A stretch of 64,000 nucleotides of DNA from Dugong dugon (lineage: Eukaryota > Chordata > Mammalia > Sirenia > Dugongidae), in contig CM057469.1 in the NCBI GenBank assembly GCA_030035585.1, forward strand, positions 35,308,501 to 35,372,500, given 5' to 3'. The position numbers were made by a program, and so were the translations under genes. This document shows, piece after piece, positions 1 to 12,964 of this stretch. The notes under the pieces are model-generated. The model was not told where the DNA came from. It ran no database searches and worked only from the letters and a program-made list of their open reading frames with translations. Every line of letters begins with the position of its first letter. The first letter of the stretch is position 1.

Positions 1-851
1 TACAAAACTCTTCAAGAAATTAGGAAAGAAATTAATCAAAATGCAGAACATGCGATAGAGGAAATTAAAAAAGATTAGAGAAAAGCATAATGACAAATTC
101 AACAGGCTGCAAGAATCCATAGAGAGAGAGCAATCAGAAATCCAGAAGATTAACAATAAAATGTCAGAATTAGACAACTCAGTAGAAAGTCATAGGAGCA
201 GACTTGAGGCAATGGAAGTCAGAATTCATAAGATTGAAGATAAAGCACTTGACACCAACTTATTTGAGGAAAAATCAGATAAAAGGATTTTAAAAAAATG
301 AAGAAACCCTAAGAATTATGTGGGACTCTATCAAGAGGGATAACCTATGACTGATTGGAGTACCAGAACAAGGGTGGATAACAGAAAATACCGAGAGAAT
401 TGTTGAAGATTTGTTGGCAGAAAACTTCACTGATATCGTGAAAGATGACAAGATATCTATCCAAGATGCTCATCGAACGCCACATAAGGTAGATCCCAAA
501 AGAAAGTCACCAAGACATTTTATAATCAAACTTGCCAAAACCAAAGATAAAGAGAGAATTTTAAGAGCGGCTAAGGATAAACAAAAACTCATCCACAAAG
601 AAGAGTCAATAAGAATAAGCTAGGACTATTCAGCAGAAACCATGCAGGCAAGAAGGCAATGGGATGACATATATAAAGCCTTGAATGAAAAAAATTGCCA
701 GCCAAGAATTATATATCCAGCAAAACTGCCTCTCAAATATGATGGTGAAATTAGGGCATTTCCAGATAAACAGAAGCTTAGGGAATTTGCAAAAATCAAA
801 CCAAAATTACAAGAAATACTAAAGGGAGTCCTCCGGTTAGAAAATCAGTAA
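1..851 (+). pseudogene. L1-1 ORF1 (RNA-binding chaperone), partial and broken
   Basis: This is the 3' part of L1 ORF1, whose protein forms trimers, coats L1 RNA and is needed for retrotransposition. Early text encodes the coiled-coil half in several frames. Positions 411-623 encode the middle domain (PKRKSPRHFIIKLAKTKDKE) and 642-851 the C-terminal domain (MQARRQWDDIYKALNEKNCQ), ending with the family stop at 849-851. Frame changes split it into at least three pieces, with a TAG at about 76-78. It matches 21905-22927 and 41639-42651 throughout. Confidence 0.9.
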
Positions 852-1298
852 CATCAGATAGCAACCCAAGACTAGAATACAGGACAGAGCAACCAGATAT
901 CAACCCAGATAGGGAAGTCACAAAAGTAAATCAAAGCTAAAACACTGAAAATAGGGAAACAGATGTCAATATACAAAAGATGACAACCTTAAAACAAAAA
1001 AAAGGGATTTAAAAATGTAGACATAGATTTTGCATATGGAGAGGAAGTCAAGGCAATATAAAGAAATAAAAGATTGGTATAAACTTAGAAAAATAGGGGT
1101 AAATATTAAGGTAACCACAAAGGAAACTGACAATCCTACAGGTCAAGATAAAAAGCTGGAAAAATATGAAGACTCAGCAAACACATAATCAACAACAATG
1201 AAAAAGATGAAAAGAAAATACATAAAGGAAAAGGACTCAGAACAGAAAATTCAGTGGAACAAAGAAACCGTGAACAACACACAAAGAAAGACATCAAA

Positions 1299-4200
1299 AT
1301 GACAGCACTAAATCATATCTATCAATAATTAATCTGAATGTAAGTAGACTAAATGTACCAATAAAGAGACAAAGAGTGGCAGATTGGATAAAAAAGCATG
1401 ATCCATCTATATGCTGCCTACAAGAGACACACCTTAGACTTAAAGACAAAAACAAACTAAAACTCATGGGACAGAAAAAAATATATCAAGCTAACAACAC
1501 TCAAAAAAGAGCAGGAGTGGCAATATTAATCTCTGACAAAACAGATGTTAAAGTAATATCCACCACAAAGGATAAGGAAGGAAACTATATAATGATTAAA
1601 GGGTCAATACACCAAGAGGACATAACTATAATAAATATTTATGTACCCAATGACAGGGCATCAAAATACATAAAACAAACTCTAACAGCACTGAAAAGAG
1701 AGAGAGACAGCTCCACAATAGTAGTAGGAGACTTCAACACACCACTTTTGGTGAAGGACAGTACATCCAGAAAGAAGCTCAACAAAGACATGGAAGAGCT
1801 AAATGCTACAATCAACCAACTTGATCTCATAGACATATACCAAACACTCCACCCAACAGCAGCCAAGTATACTTTCTTTTCCAACACACATGGAACATTC
1901 TCCAGAATAGATCACATATTAGGCCATAAGGCAAGCCTTAACAAAATCCAAAACATCGAAATGCTACAAAGCATCTTTTCTGACCATAAAGCCATAAAAG
2001 TGGAAATCAACAACACCAAAAGCAAGGAAAAAAATCAAACACATGGAAACTGAACAACACCTTGCTCAAAAACTACTGGGTTATAGAAGAAATTAAGGAT
2101 GGAATAAAGAAATACATAGAATAAAATGAGAATGAAAACACATCCTACTAGAATCTTTGGGAAGCAGCAAAAGCAGTGCTCAGAGGTCAGTTTATAGCAA
2201 TAAATGCACACATCCAAAAAGAAGAAAGGGCCATAATCAAAACGTTAACCCTACAACTGGAACAAGTAGAAACAGAGCAGCAAAAGAAGCCTTCAGGCAC
2301 CAGAAGAAAGGAAATAATAAGAGTTAGAGAAGAATTAAATGAAATAGAGAATAGTAAAACAATTCGGAAGAGTTAAAAAGACCAAAAGCTGGTTCTTTGA
2401 AAAGATCGACAAAATTGATAAACCATTGACGAAACTGACAAAAGAAAAACTGGAGAGGAAGCAGATAACCGGTATAAGAAATGAGATGGGTGATATCAAA
2501 ACAGACCCAACAGAAATTAAAAGAATCATAACAGAACACTATGAAAAATTGTACTCTAACAAATCTGAAAACCTAGAGGAAATGGACAAATTTCTAGAAA
2601 CTCACTACCTACCTAAATTAACACAAACAGAGGTAGAACAACTAAATAAACCAATAACAAAACAAGCGATTGAGAGGTAATTTAAAAACTCCTAACAAAA
2701 AAAAAAAAGCCATGGCCTTGATGGTTTCACTGGAGAATTCTACCAAACTTTCAGAGAAGAGTTAACACCACTACTACTAAAAGTATTTCAGAGCATAGAA
2801 AAGGATAGAATACTCCAAAACTCATTCTATGAAGCCAGCATAACCCTGATACCAAAACCAGGTAAACACACCACAACAAAAGAAATTTACAGACCAATAT
2901 CCTTCATGAAGATTGATGCAAAAATCCTCAACACAATTCTAGCCAATAGAATTCAGCAACATATCAAAAAAAAATTCATCATGACCAAGTGGGATTCATA
3001 CCAGGTATGCAGGGACGGTTCAACATTAGAAAAACAATCAATATAATCCATCACATAAATAAATCAAAAGACAAGAACCACAAGATCTTATCAATTGATG
3101 CAGAAAAGACATTTGACAAAGTCTAACACGCATTCACGATAAAAACACTCAACAAAATAGTAATAGAGGGGAAATTCCTCAATATAATTAAGGGCATTTT
3201 ATATAAAGCCAACACCCAACATCATCTTAAATGGAGGGAGTCTGAAAGCATTCCCTTTGAGAATGGGAACCAGACAAGGATGCCCTTAATCACCACTCTT
3301 ATTCAACATTGTGCTGGAGGTCCTAGCCAGAGCAATTAGGCTAGAAAAAGAAATAAAGTGCATCTAGAATGGTAGGGAAGAAGTCAAAGTATCTCTATTT
3401 GCAGATGATATGATCTTATACACAGAAAACCCCAAAGAATCAACAAGAAAACTACTAGAACTAATAGAAGATTTCAGCAAAGTTTCAGGATACAAGATAA
3501 ACCTACAAAAATCAGTTGGATTCCTCTACATCAACAAAGAGAATTTCGAAGAGGAAATCACCAAATCAACACCATTTACAATAGCCCCCAAGAAGATAAA
3601 ATACTTAGGAATAAATCTAACCAGAGACATAAGAGACTTATACAATGAAAACAAGACACTACTGCAAGAAACCAAGTGACTTGCATAAGCGGAAAAACAT
3701 ACCTTGCTCATGGATAGGAAAACTCAACATTGTGAAAATGTCAATTCTACCCAAAGCGATCTCCAGATACAATGCAATCCCGATCCAAATTCCAAAGGTA
3801 ATTTTTAACAAGATGGAGAAACAAATCACCAATTTCATATGGAAAAGGAAGAGGCCCTGCATAAGTAAAGCATTACTCAAGAAGACCAAAGTGGGAGGCC
3901 TCACACTACGTGATTTTAGAACTTATTTTACCACTACAGTAGTCAAAACAGCCTGGTACTTGTACAACAACAGATACATAGACTAATGGAACAGAGTTGA
4001 GAATCCAGAAATAAATTCATCGACCTATGAGCAGCTGATATTTCAGAAAGGCCCAAAGTCTGTTAATTACAGAAAAGACAGTCTCTTTAACAAATGGTAC
4101 TGGCATAACTGAATATCCATCTGCAAAAAACTGAAACAAGATCTATACCTCACACCATGCACAAAAACTAACTCAAAAAGAATCAAAGAAACATAAAATC

Positions 4201-5106
4201 AAAAATTATAAAGATCTTGGAAGAAAATAAGGACAACACTAGGAGCCCTGATACATGGCATACACACTATACAAACCATAAGTAACAATGCACAAGCACC
4301 AGAAGAGGAACTAGATAACTGGGAGCTTCTAAAACTCAAACACTTATGCTCATCAAAAGACTTCACCAAAAGAGTAAAAAGACAACATACAGACTGGGAA
4401 AAAATTTTTGGCTATGACAAATCCAATCAGCATCTAATTTCTAAAACCTACAAGATACCGCAAAACCTCAACAACAAAAGGACAAATAACCCAATTAAAA
4501 AATGGGCAAAGGATATGAACAGGCACTTTGCCAAAGAAGATATTCAGGCAGCTAACAGACACATGAAGAAATGCTCACGATCATTAGCCATTAGAGAAAT
4601 GCAGATCAAAACTACAATGAGATATCATCTCACCCCAACAAGGCTAGCATTAATCCAAAAAACACAAAATAATTAATGCTGGAGAGGTTGTGGAGAGAAT
4701 GGAACACTTATACACTGTTGGTGGGAATGTAAAATGGTACAACCACTTTGGAAATCGAATTGGCACGTCCTTAAAAAGCTAGAAATAGATATACCATACT
4801 ATCCAGCTATCCCACTCCTTGGAATATATCCTAGAGAAATAAGATCCGTCTCACGAATAGATATATGCACACCCATGTTCATTGAAGCACAGTTCACAAT
4901 AGCAAAAAGATAGAAACAACCTAGGTGCCCATCAACGGGCCAATGGATAAACAAATAATGGTATATCCACGCAATGGAATACCATGCAATGATAAAGAAC
5001 AATGATGAAGCTGTGAAACATACCATGGAGGAATCTGGAGGGCATTATGCTGAGTGAATTTAGTCAGTCACAGAAGGACAAATATTGTATAAGACCACTA
5101 TTATAA
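1299..5106 (+). pseudogene. L1-1 ORF2 (endonuclease + reverse transcriptase), broken
   Basis: A degenerate copy of the roughly 1,270-codon L1 ORF2. The start ATG at 1299 is placed by alignment with the other copies. The endonuclease domain is open at 1376-2053, with CLQETH, VGDFN, SRIDHILGHK and SDHKAIK all readable, so the catalytic Asn/Asp/His set past the first motif looks kept. The reverse transcriptase lies in pieces: 2426-2680, then 3410-3679 with [12 protein letters not shown] just upstream and at its start, and 3645-3986. The stop aligns at 5104-5106 after CIRPLL. Numerous frameshifts make it non-functional. Confidence 0.92.
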
Positions 5107-6091
5107 GAACACAAGAAAAGGTTTAAACACAGAAGACAACATTCTTTGATGGTTACGAGGGTGGGGAGGGTGGGTGAGGGTTATTCACTAACTAGAGGGT
5201 AGACAAATATTATCTTAGGTGAAGGGAAGGACAGCACTCACTACAGGGGAAGTTAGCACAACTGGACTAAACCAAAGCTAAGAAGTTTCCTGAATACAAT
5301 CAAACACTTTTAGGGACAGAGTAGCAGGGGTAGGGATCTGGGGACCATGCTTTCAGGGGACATCTAGGTCAATTGGCATAATAAAGCTTGTTAAGAAAAT
5401 GTTCTGCACCCTACTTCGGTGAGTGCCATGTGGGGTATTAAAAGCTTGCAAGCCGTCATCTGGTCCCAACCACCTGGAGTAAAGGAGAATGAAGAACACC
5501 AAAGAACAAGGGAAGTATTAGCCCAAGAGACAGAAAGGGCCACATAAACCAGAGACTTCATCAGCCTGAGACAAGAAGAACTAGATGGTACCTGGCTACC
5601 ACCAATGACCGCCCTGACAGGGAACACAACAGAGAGCCCCTGATGGAGCAGGAGAAAGGTGGTGTGCAGAACTCAAATTCTAGTAAGAAAACCAGACTTA
5701 ATGGTCTGACTGAGACTGGAGGAAACCCAGAAAGCATGATCCCCATATTCTCTATCAGCCCAGAACGAAAACAATTTCCTAGGCCAACTCTTCAGACAGG
5801 GATTGGACTGGACTGTGGGACATGAAGGGATACTCATGAGGAGTGTGCCTCTTAGCTCAAGTAGATAGAAGAGACTAAACAGGCAGCTTCTCTCCGGAGG
5901 TGAGATGGGAAGGCAGAGAGGGTTAGGAGCTGGTTGAATGGACATGGGGAATCAGAGGTGGAAAGGAGGAGTGTGCTGTGACAGTATGGGGAAAGTTATT
6001 AGGGTCACATAACAATGTATGTATAAATTTTTGAATGGGATACTAAGTTGAAATGTAAACTTCATCTAAACTAGAATAAAAAAAAAAAAAA
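5107..6091 (+). repeat. L1-1 3'UTR and poly(A), lineage I type
   Basis: Nearly 1 kb of non-coding L1 end, collinear with 27201-28198 and 48929-49910. It is purine-rich at first (GGTTACGAGGGTGGGG) and ends with a TGTAAACTTCA motif, an AATAAA signal and a 15-base A run. No part resembles the 3'UTR of L1-2 or L1-5 in its last 200 bases. Confidence 0.85.
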
Positions 6092-6104
6092 GAGCAAGGC
6101 CTGT

Positions 6105-6335
6105 GCAACATGTTACCTCGGTATGAATCCTCATTCCACTGCTAGTAAGTTGTGTCTTGTGCAAGTTACATAACTTTTCTGTGACTTAATTTATTAAATG
6201 GAGAGAATAATAGTATCCACTTAATAAGTTTAATAATAATACTAACTTTGTAGAGTTGATTTGAGGACTAAATGAGTTAATATATGTAAAATACAAGATC
6301 AGTGCTGGCATGTAGTAATGGCTAAACCAAAACAA
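6105..6335 (+). repeat. MIR SINE, ancient
   Basis: Resembles the MIR core and tail: 'cattccactgctagtaagttgtgtcttgtgcaagttac'-like text (pieces such as CTGCTAGTAAGTTGTG), then TTATTAAATGGAGAGAATAAT and a region with TTGAGGACTAAATGAG. These correspond to the MIR motifs for 'cttactagctgtgtgac', 'cctcatctgtaaaatgg' and 'tgaggattaaatgag'. Heavily diverged, as expected of an element shared by all mammals. Confidence 0.7.
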
Positions 6336-6346
6336 GCAAACAAACA

Positions 6347-6370
6347 AACCCGTTGCCATCAAGTGAGAGC
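6347..6370 (-). repeat. AfroSINE tail remnant
   Basis: The text AACCCGTTGCCATCAAGTG matches the reverse complement of the AfroSINE 3' end (CACTTGATGGCAACGGGTT). Only this short tail is visible, and it follows a CAAA-rich run. Confidence 0.5.
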
Positions 6371-6898
6371 TAAGGGTTGGTTATTTTTCTTAGCACTCCA
6401 TTGCTTTGATTTGTCATGTGATCATAGCAATATTTCTAAAGCTTGTTAAAATATATGGAGTTGTTTGCCTTTACACTAAATGCTTCCATATTACTCTAAT
6501 TCTACTACGTGATATATTTGATGGATGTTTTGGTAAAGAAAAGATCAGGGAAACTGGAAAACTGAATGAATGGATAGTATTTAACTGAACCAAAGGGTCA
6601 AATTTGTTGAAATGGTAGAGCAACTTGTCCTATAGAGATACATACAAAAAAGTAAATTGAGCTAATATTGGCGACCCTCCTTTGTCCTGTCTACAAAGAT
6701 CTGCCACTCATCAATAGGCCCACCCCTAAAATTTGTGGAGCCAGGGGCAAGACAAGAGTACAAAGGGAGTACATACCATACATCTAGATTTTTGAATATG
6801 AATTATTATCAAACTGTTAAAGAAAATATATTGTATCCTCTTACTTTGACAAATATGCCTTCATAATGATCTGGAAGTCCAGGGACAAATTTAGCATA
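6371..6898. other. Unassigned DNA between repeats
   Basis: About 530 bp, AT-rich, with no ORF above 60 codons that resembles a known protein and no repeat I can name. One short open frame at 6406-6588 has no recognisable motif. Confidence 0.5.
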
Positions 6899-7419
6899 TG
6901 TCTTAGTTATCTAGGTCTGCTATAACAGAAATACCACAAGTGAATTGTTTTAACAGAGAGAAGTTTATTCTCTCACAGTCTAAGAGGCTAGAAGTCCAAA
7001 TTCAGGGTGCCAGCTCCAGGAGAGGGCTTTCTCTCTCTGTAGGCTCTGGTGGAAAGTCCTTGTCATCAATCTTCCCTTGGTCTAGGGGCTTCTCTGCACA
7101 AGAACCCCAAGTCCAAAGGACACTCTGCTCCCAGTGCTTTCTTGGTGGTATGAGTTCCCATGTCTCTCTTCTTGCTACTCTCTTTTATATCTCAAAAGAG
7201 ATTGGTTTAAGACACAACCTAATCTTGTAGATTGAGTCCTGCCTCATTAACATAACTGCCGCCTATCCCACTTCATTAATATCATAGAGGTAGGATTTAC
7301 AACACATAGGAAAACCACATCAGATGACAAAATGATGGACAAATCACACAATAGTGGGAATCATAGTCTAGCCAAATTGATACACATATTTTTGGGGGGA
7401 CACAATTCAATCCATGACA
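6899..7419 (-). mobile_element. Solo LTR, MaLR-like (ERVL-MaLR) family
   Basis: A 521-bp LTR in reverse orientation, bounded by TGTCTTAG and CCATGACA. It belongs to the same family as the LTRs at 28978, 30175, 32019, 9071, 10494 and 44817. A TATA-like ATATAAAAGAG (read on the minus strand) lies mid-element. The 5-bp flanks are GCATA and ACATC, only a partial match. No internal region is attached, so it is a fossil solo LTR. Confidence 0.85.
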
Positions 7420-8610
7420 ACATCCTTGGACTCCTCAAAGTTGATATGGAGAATGGTGACGTCAAAAAGCCCATCCCTGGCCCCGAGCACCTGTCCCACT
7501 CCTACCCTTTCTCATCCAACTCTTGGCTCCTTATACATTGAGGGGCCTCATATGCATGTGAGTCAACCCCCTAGCCTACACATCCAAGCTCTGTTCACAC
7601 CCCTCCCCAAGCCCCATTCCACTTCACCCCTGAGGCAAACTGCAGCACCTTGACCGCCACACTTCTTTCCCTTCCTTCTCAGTGTGGTTCACCCTCTGGA
7701 GGCTGGACCCAGTGAAGAGGCCTATGCAAGCCTTGGAAGCAGGTAATTCTGGGAGTCCAAATGCTTCTGGTAGGCAATTTCCTTTTACTCTACCAACTCC
7801 TTGTTAGGGAAGGTTGCAGCCAAGGAAAGACTAACATGGGGCCCAAGGCTGGCCACATTGGTGGTGGGGCCCATGGGCTGCCAGCACTACCTAAACATAC
7901 ACCTGGCCCCCAGGAACAACCTAGCCCTGGCAGCCCTCGTCAGGTATCTGGACCTTATCTTTGACCTAAAAGAGAAGAATCTGAATGAGACGTTGCTTTG
8001 AAGGCCATTATGACTCAGGCTTCATAGACTCCTCACACCCTGAAGACCAGTCTTTTAGGGACAGAAAACTGTAGCAGTAAAAGCCTGGCCAACCCAGGCA
8101 ATTGTCATTGGCCATTGGGGACCATACTCTTCCAGATTTCAGGGCTGAGGTTCTCTGAAGCCTTATCCTTTGGTAAAAATTTACAGCTGTGACATTACCA
8201 ATAACAAGTAGTGCAAATGAAAGAAATGATGCTAGTAATCATTAAAAAAAACACAAATGTTGATCAGCTATGCCAGATGAAAGATTGAATTATCTTTTCA
8301 TGCTCTGTAGATATTCCCTATACATCGTCATATGAAAACTATGACAAGTGCCTGGCATGATAGCATAATGCTAATCATTCAATAAGTGTTGGTTTCCTCT
8401 CTTCCCTCTTTCTTTCCTTCTTTCTTTCTTTGTCTACTTGGAAGCTCAGCATTCACTTAACCACTCAGTTTACAGTAATAATATTGGTTTTCCTTTTGGT
8501 ATACGTACTAGCTAAGTACTTCCCTCTACCTGTCTTTGATCTTCAATTTCTACTGGGATCACATGATTTCTCATCTTGTTTATTTTTGTAAGCCATGAAA
8601 TTTTTTATTT
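7420..8610. other. Unassigned, partly GC-rich DNA
   Basis: From 7430 to about 8050 the DNA is richer in G+C than its neighbours, with small open frames (7414-7653, 7761-7964, 7801-8001) whose translations I do not recognise. A piece near 8345-8390 (GTGCCTGGCATGATAGC, then TCATTCAATAAGTGTT) resembles the L2 3' end. A CTTT/CCTT microsatellite lies at about 8398-8432. No convincing exon is seen. Confidence 0.5.
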
Positions 8611-9070
8611 TAAAAAGAGGCCCACTAGATGGCCTCACTGGAGAGTTCTACCAAACTTTCACATAAGAGTTTATACCCGTATTACTCACAGTATTTCAGA
8701 ACATAGAAAAGGAAGGGATACTTCTGAATTAATTTTATGAAGCCAGCATAACCCTGATACCGAAACCAGGCAAAGATATCACAAAAAAAGAAAATTATTG
8801 ACCAATATCTCTCGTGAATATGCATGCAAAAATTCTCAACAAAATACTAGCCAATAGAATTCAGCATCATATCAAAAAAATAATACACCACGACCAAGTA
8901 AGATTCATATCAGGTATGCAAGGATGGTTCAACATTAGAAAATCAATCAGCATAATCGACCACATAAATAAAAGGAAAGGAAAGAATCACACAATCATCT
9001 CAACTGATGCAGAAAAAGCATTTGACAAAGTCTAACACCCATTCCCGATAAAAACTCTTAATAAAATAGG

Positions 9071-10998
9071 TGTCATGGTTTGAATTATGTCCCCCAAAAA
9101 ATGTGCGTAGCAATTTGACTGGGCCAAGATTCCCAGAATTGTGTGGTTGGCCTCCATTTTGTGATTGTAATTTTATGTTAAAGAGGATTAAGGTGGGTGG
9201 GATTGTAACTCCACCTTTACCCAGGTCACATCCAATGTAAAGTGAGTTTCCCTGGGGTGTGACCTGCCCCACCTTTCATCTCTCAAGAGATAAAAGGAAA
9301 GGGAAGAAAGCAGAGAGTTGGGGACCTCATACCATCAAGAAAGCAGTGCCAGAAGCAGAGTCTTTCCTTTGGACTGGGGTCCCTGTGCTGAGAAGCTCCT
9401 AGCCTGGGGGAACACTGATGAGAAGGCCGAGAGAGAGCGAAAGCCTTCTCCCGGAGCTGACACCAGGAATTTGGACTTTTAGCCTACTTTAACTGTGAGG
9501 AAATAAATTTCTCTTTGTTAAAGCCATCCACTTGTGGTATTTCTGTTGTAGCAGCACTAGATAACTAAGACAGAATTTGGTACCAGGAGTGGGGTGCTGC
9601 TCTAACAGATACCTAAAATGTGGAAGTAGTTTTGAAACTATGAATGGATAGAGGAGCTGCAGCAGCAGAGGACCAGCAACAGCAGAGAACCTTCAGCGGC
9701 AGAGAATCAACAGCAGCAGAACCAAGAGACCAGTACAAGACGGCGCTGGAGCCCACCCACAGAGCAAGAGAGCTGAGTGCCTGTGCGCAGGAGGTTTCCT
9801 GGCAGAGTAGGGTGCCTCCGGGCACTTACTGGTGGAGCTACAGAGCTTTGGAACACTTGCCCCAGCAGGGCAGATGTGGACTTGAGACTCAAGGAACCGA
9901 GAGGCCAAGAAACTAGAAAACAAGCTGAAGAGACAAGGGACACAAGAAGCTGAGCTGCCTAGGTCTCAAAAGGTATGATCATGACCTCAGGGGTTTCAAA
10001 GGGTGGAGCCATAGCCTCTGGTGATTCTAAGGGTGGAGTTGTGACTCCGATGGAGTAGGAGAATTGTGCACCTAAAGCCAAGGGAACAGAGTTGCTGTCC
10101 AGTGGGCCTGGAAGGCGGAGCTGAAGCCCAGGGCAGAGGGGACTCCACTCAAAATCCAGAGACTGTGGCCAATACCTAGAGTCTGGAGGGCAGAGCTATT
10201 GTGTAAATTGTCTCAGAGAACAGAGGATTATTTTCAAAGCCTTGAAGGCTAATGTAATGGGTTCTGCTGACTTGCTTGGTGCCTGTTATCCCTTCTTTCC
10301 CTCCAGTTTCTCACATTTGTAATGGAAATGTCTAGCTTGTGCCTGTTCTGCCGTTGTACCTTTGGAAGCAAATAACTTGTATTCTAGATTTCACAGATGA
10401 AGAGGAATTTTTGGATTTTGGACTTGGAGTTAAGACTTTTGCTATGTTTTCCATGTTGCAAGGATGTGATTTTTGGGGGGCCAAAGGGTGGAATGTCATG
10501 GTTTGAAGTATGTCCTCCAAAAAATGTGTGTATCAATTTAGCTGGGCCATGATTCCCAGAATTGTGTGGTTGGCCTCCACTTTGTGATTGTAATTTTATG
10601 TTAAAGAGGATTAGGGTGGGATTGTAACACCACCTTTACCCAGGTCACATCCCTAATCCAGTGTAAAGGGAGTTTCCCTAGGGTGTGGCCTGCACCTCCT
10701 TTTATCTCTCAAGAGATAAAAGGAAAGGGAAGCAAGCAGAGAGTTGGGGGCCTCATACCATCAAGAAAGCAGTGCCAGGAGCAGAGCGCGTCATTTGGAC
10801 CTGGGTCCCTGTGCCAAGAAGCTCCTACTCCAGGGGAACACTGATGAGAAGGCCGAGAGAGAGAAAAAGCCTTCCCCTGGAGCTGACACCCTGAATTTGG
10901 CCTTTTAGCCTACTTTAACTGTGAGGAAATAAACTTCTCTCTGTTAAAGCCATCCACTTGTGGTATTTCTGTTGTAGCAGCACTAGATAACTAAGACA
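9071..10998 (+). mobile_element. MaLR-like LTR element, LTR-internal-LTR, inserted in L1-2
   Basis: A non-coding LTR retrotransposon fossil of the ERVL-MaLR kind. Parts: 5' LTR 9071-9572, internal region 9573-10493, 3' LTR 10494-10998. It is flanked by a perfect 5-bp duplication ATAGG, and both LTRs run TGTCATGG to AAGACA. The two LTRs differ at roughly 40 of 500 positions plus two small length differences (my count by eye), which suggests some 15-25 million years at ordinary mammalian rates. The internal region opens with TTTGGTACCAGGAGTGGGG, as in MaLR elements, and shows no recognisable gag, pol or env. Structurally whole but without coding capacity. Confidence 0.9.
9578..9594 (+). other. 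Primer-binding site of the MaLR-like element (tRNA-Leu type)
   Basis: TGGTACCAGGAGTGGGG begins five bases after the 5' LTR. As I recall the tRNA, it is complementary to the 3' end of tRNA-Leu(UAA) including CCA. A leucine-tRNA primer fits the ERVL/MaLR group. The same string follows the 5' LTR of the element at 43722. Confidence 0.6.
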
Positions 10999-12964
10999 AT
11001 AGGTATACAAGGGAAATTTCTCAACATAATAAAGAGCATCTATGCAAAACCAATGGCCAAAATCATTGTTAACGGAAAGAGGCTAAAAATATTCCCCTTG
11101 AGAACAGAAACAAGACAAGTATGCTCTTTATCCCCACTCCTATTTAACATTGTGCTGGAAGTCTTAGCTAGAGCAATAAGGCAAGAAAAAGAAATAAAGG
11201 ACAGCCAAATGGGTAATGAAGAAATTAAACTGCCCCTGTTTGTGTATGATATGATACTATACATAGAAAACCCTAAAGACTCCATGAAAAAACTACTGAA
11301 ACTAATAGAAAGATTCAGCAGAGTAGCAGGATACGAGACAAACATACAAAAATCAGTTGGATTCCTATACACCAATAAAGAGAACAATGAAAATGAAATC
11401 AAGAAAACGATACCATTTATAATAGCCCCTAAAAAAATAAAATATTTAGGAATAAATCTAACTAGGGATGTAAAAGACCTATACAAAGAAAACTGCAAAA
11501 CACTACTGCAAAAAACCGAAAGGGATCTACATAAATGGAAAAACATACCATGCTCATGGATAGGTAGACTCAACATAGTGAAAATGACAATTCTACCCAA
11601 AGCAATTCAGAAATACAATGCAATCCCAATCCAAATACCAACAAAATTCTTTAAAGAGATGGAAAAACTAATCATTAACTTTATGTGGAAAGGAAAGGAT
11701 CCCCAGATAGGTAAAGCTCTGCTGAAGAAGAAGAATAAAGTAGAAGGATTCACACTACCTGATCTCAGAACCTACTATACAGCTACGGTAGTCAAAACAG
11801 CCTGGGACTGGTACAATGCCAGATACATTGACCAATGGAACAGAACTGAGAACCCAGATGTAAATCCATCTGCCTACGGTCACCTGATCTTTGGCAAGGA
11901 CCCAAAGTCCATCGAATGGGGAAAAGACAGTCTTTTCAACAAATGGTGCTGGCAAAACTAGATGTCCATCTACAAAAAGATGAAACAGGACCCATACCTC
12001 AGACCGTATACAAAAACTAATTCAAAAAGGATCAAAGATCTAAACAGAAAGCCTAAAACTATAAAGTTCATAGAAAAAAAAAAAAGATCAACATTAGAGG
12101 CCCTAATGCATGGTGTTAACAGGATACAAACCATAACCAACAACACGCAAACCCCAGAAGATAAGCTAGATAACTGGGATCTTCTAAAAGTCAAACACCT
12201 ATGCTCATCAAATACTTCACCAAAAGAGTAAAAACAGAACCTACAGACTGGGGGAAAAAAATTTGACTTTACAAGTCAGACAAAGGTCTAATCTCTAAAA
12301 TCTACAAGAAAATCCAACATCTCTACAACAAAAGACAAATAATCCAATTAAAAAATGGGCAAAAGCAATGGGCAGACACTTCACCAAAGAAGACATTAAA
12401 GCGGCCAACAGACACATGAGGAAATGCTCACAATCACCAGCCATTAGAGAAATGCAAACTAAAACCACAGTGAGATACCATCTCACCCCAGCATTACTGG
12501 CACGAATCAAAAACACTGGAAATAACAAATGTTGGAGGGGCTGTGGAGAGATCAGAACTCCTATGCACTGCTGGTGGGAATGCAAAATGGTACAACCATT
12601 TTGGAAAATGATATGGCGCTTCCTTAGAAAGCTAGAAATAGAAATACTATACGATCCAGCAATCTTACTCCTAGAAATATATCCTAGAGAAATAAGAGCC
12701 GTCACACAAATTGACGTATGCACACCCATGTTCATTGCAGCACTGTTCACAATAGCAGAAAGATGGAAACAACCTAGAGGGCCATCAACAGATGAAAGGA
12801 TAAACGAACTACGGTACATACACACAATGGAGTATTATGCCATGATAAAGAACAATGATGAATCTGTGAAGCATCTCATAACATGGATCAAACTGGAGGA
12901 CATCATGCTGAGTGAAATAAATCAATCACAAAAGGACAAATATTGTATGAGATCTCTACTATAA

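Larger units (their letters stand above)
1..6091 (+). mobile_element. L1-1: L1 LINE, lineage I, enters from left edge
   Basis: A non-LTR retrotransposon copy. The window opens inside ORF1, so the 5'UTR lies outside. Order is ORF1 (to 851), inter-ORF spacer, ORF2 (1299-5106), 3'UTR, AATAAA at about 6075 and a 15-base A run ending at 6091. The 3'UTR ends in the same unit as L1-3 and L1-4 (GTCACATAACAATGT and then ATAAATTTTT), unlike L1-2 and L1-5, so I group it in 'lineage I'. Many frameshifts and stops break both ORFs, so it is dead. The target-site duplication cannot be checked without the left flank. Confidence 0.95.
8611..12964 (+). pseudogene. L1-2 ORF2, 5'-truncated and interrupted
   Basis: Reverse-transcriptase and C-terminal parts of L1 ORF2. 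The first piece (8814-9035) carries [17 protein letters not shown] and DAEKAFDKV (motif A). After the LTR element, 11053-11961 is open for 302 codons with a diverged [15 protein letters not shown] (motif B) and the active-site motif LFVYDMILY. The last catalytic pair therefore reads Y-D in place of D-D. The piece 12368-12964 keeps the C-terminal Cys/His motif (CWRGCGE, then MHCWWECKM) and ends RSLL. Several frame changes separate the pieces. Confidence 0.92.

Noticed and set aside
7801-8001. A 66-codon open frame in the GC-rich stretch after the solo LTR, considered as a host exon
   Set aside because: No similarity recalled, no convincing splice sites checked on both sides, and overlapping open frames of similar length in another frame. 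Left as unassigned.
8586-8616. A firm target-site duplication for L1-2
   Set aside because: The candidate (AAATTTTTT before the 5' junction and after the poly(A)) is simple sequence and could match by chance, so it was not listed as a feature.
9644-9916. A 90-codon frame in the internal region of the LTR element considered as a gag remnant
   Set aside because: No capsid, nucleocapsid or zinc-knuckle similarity. Non-coding internal regions are normal for MaLR-like elements.
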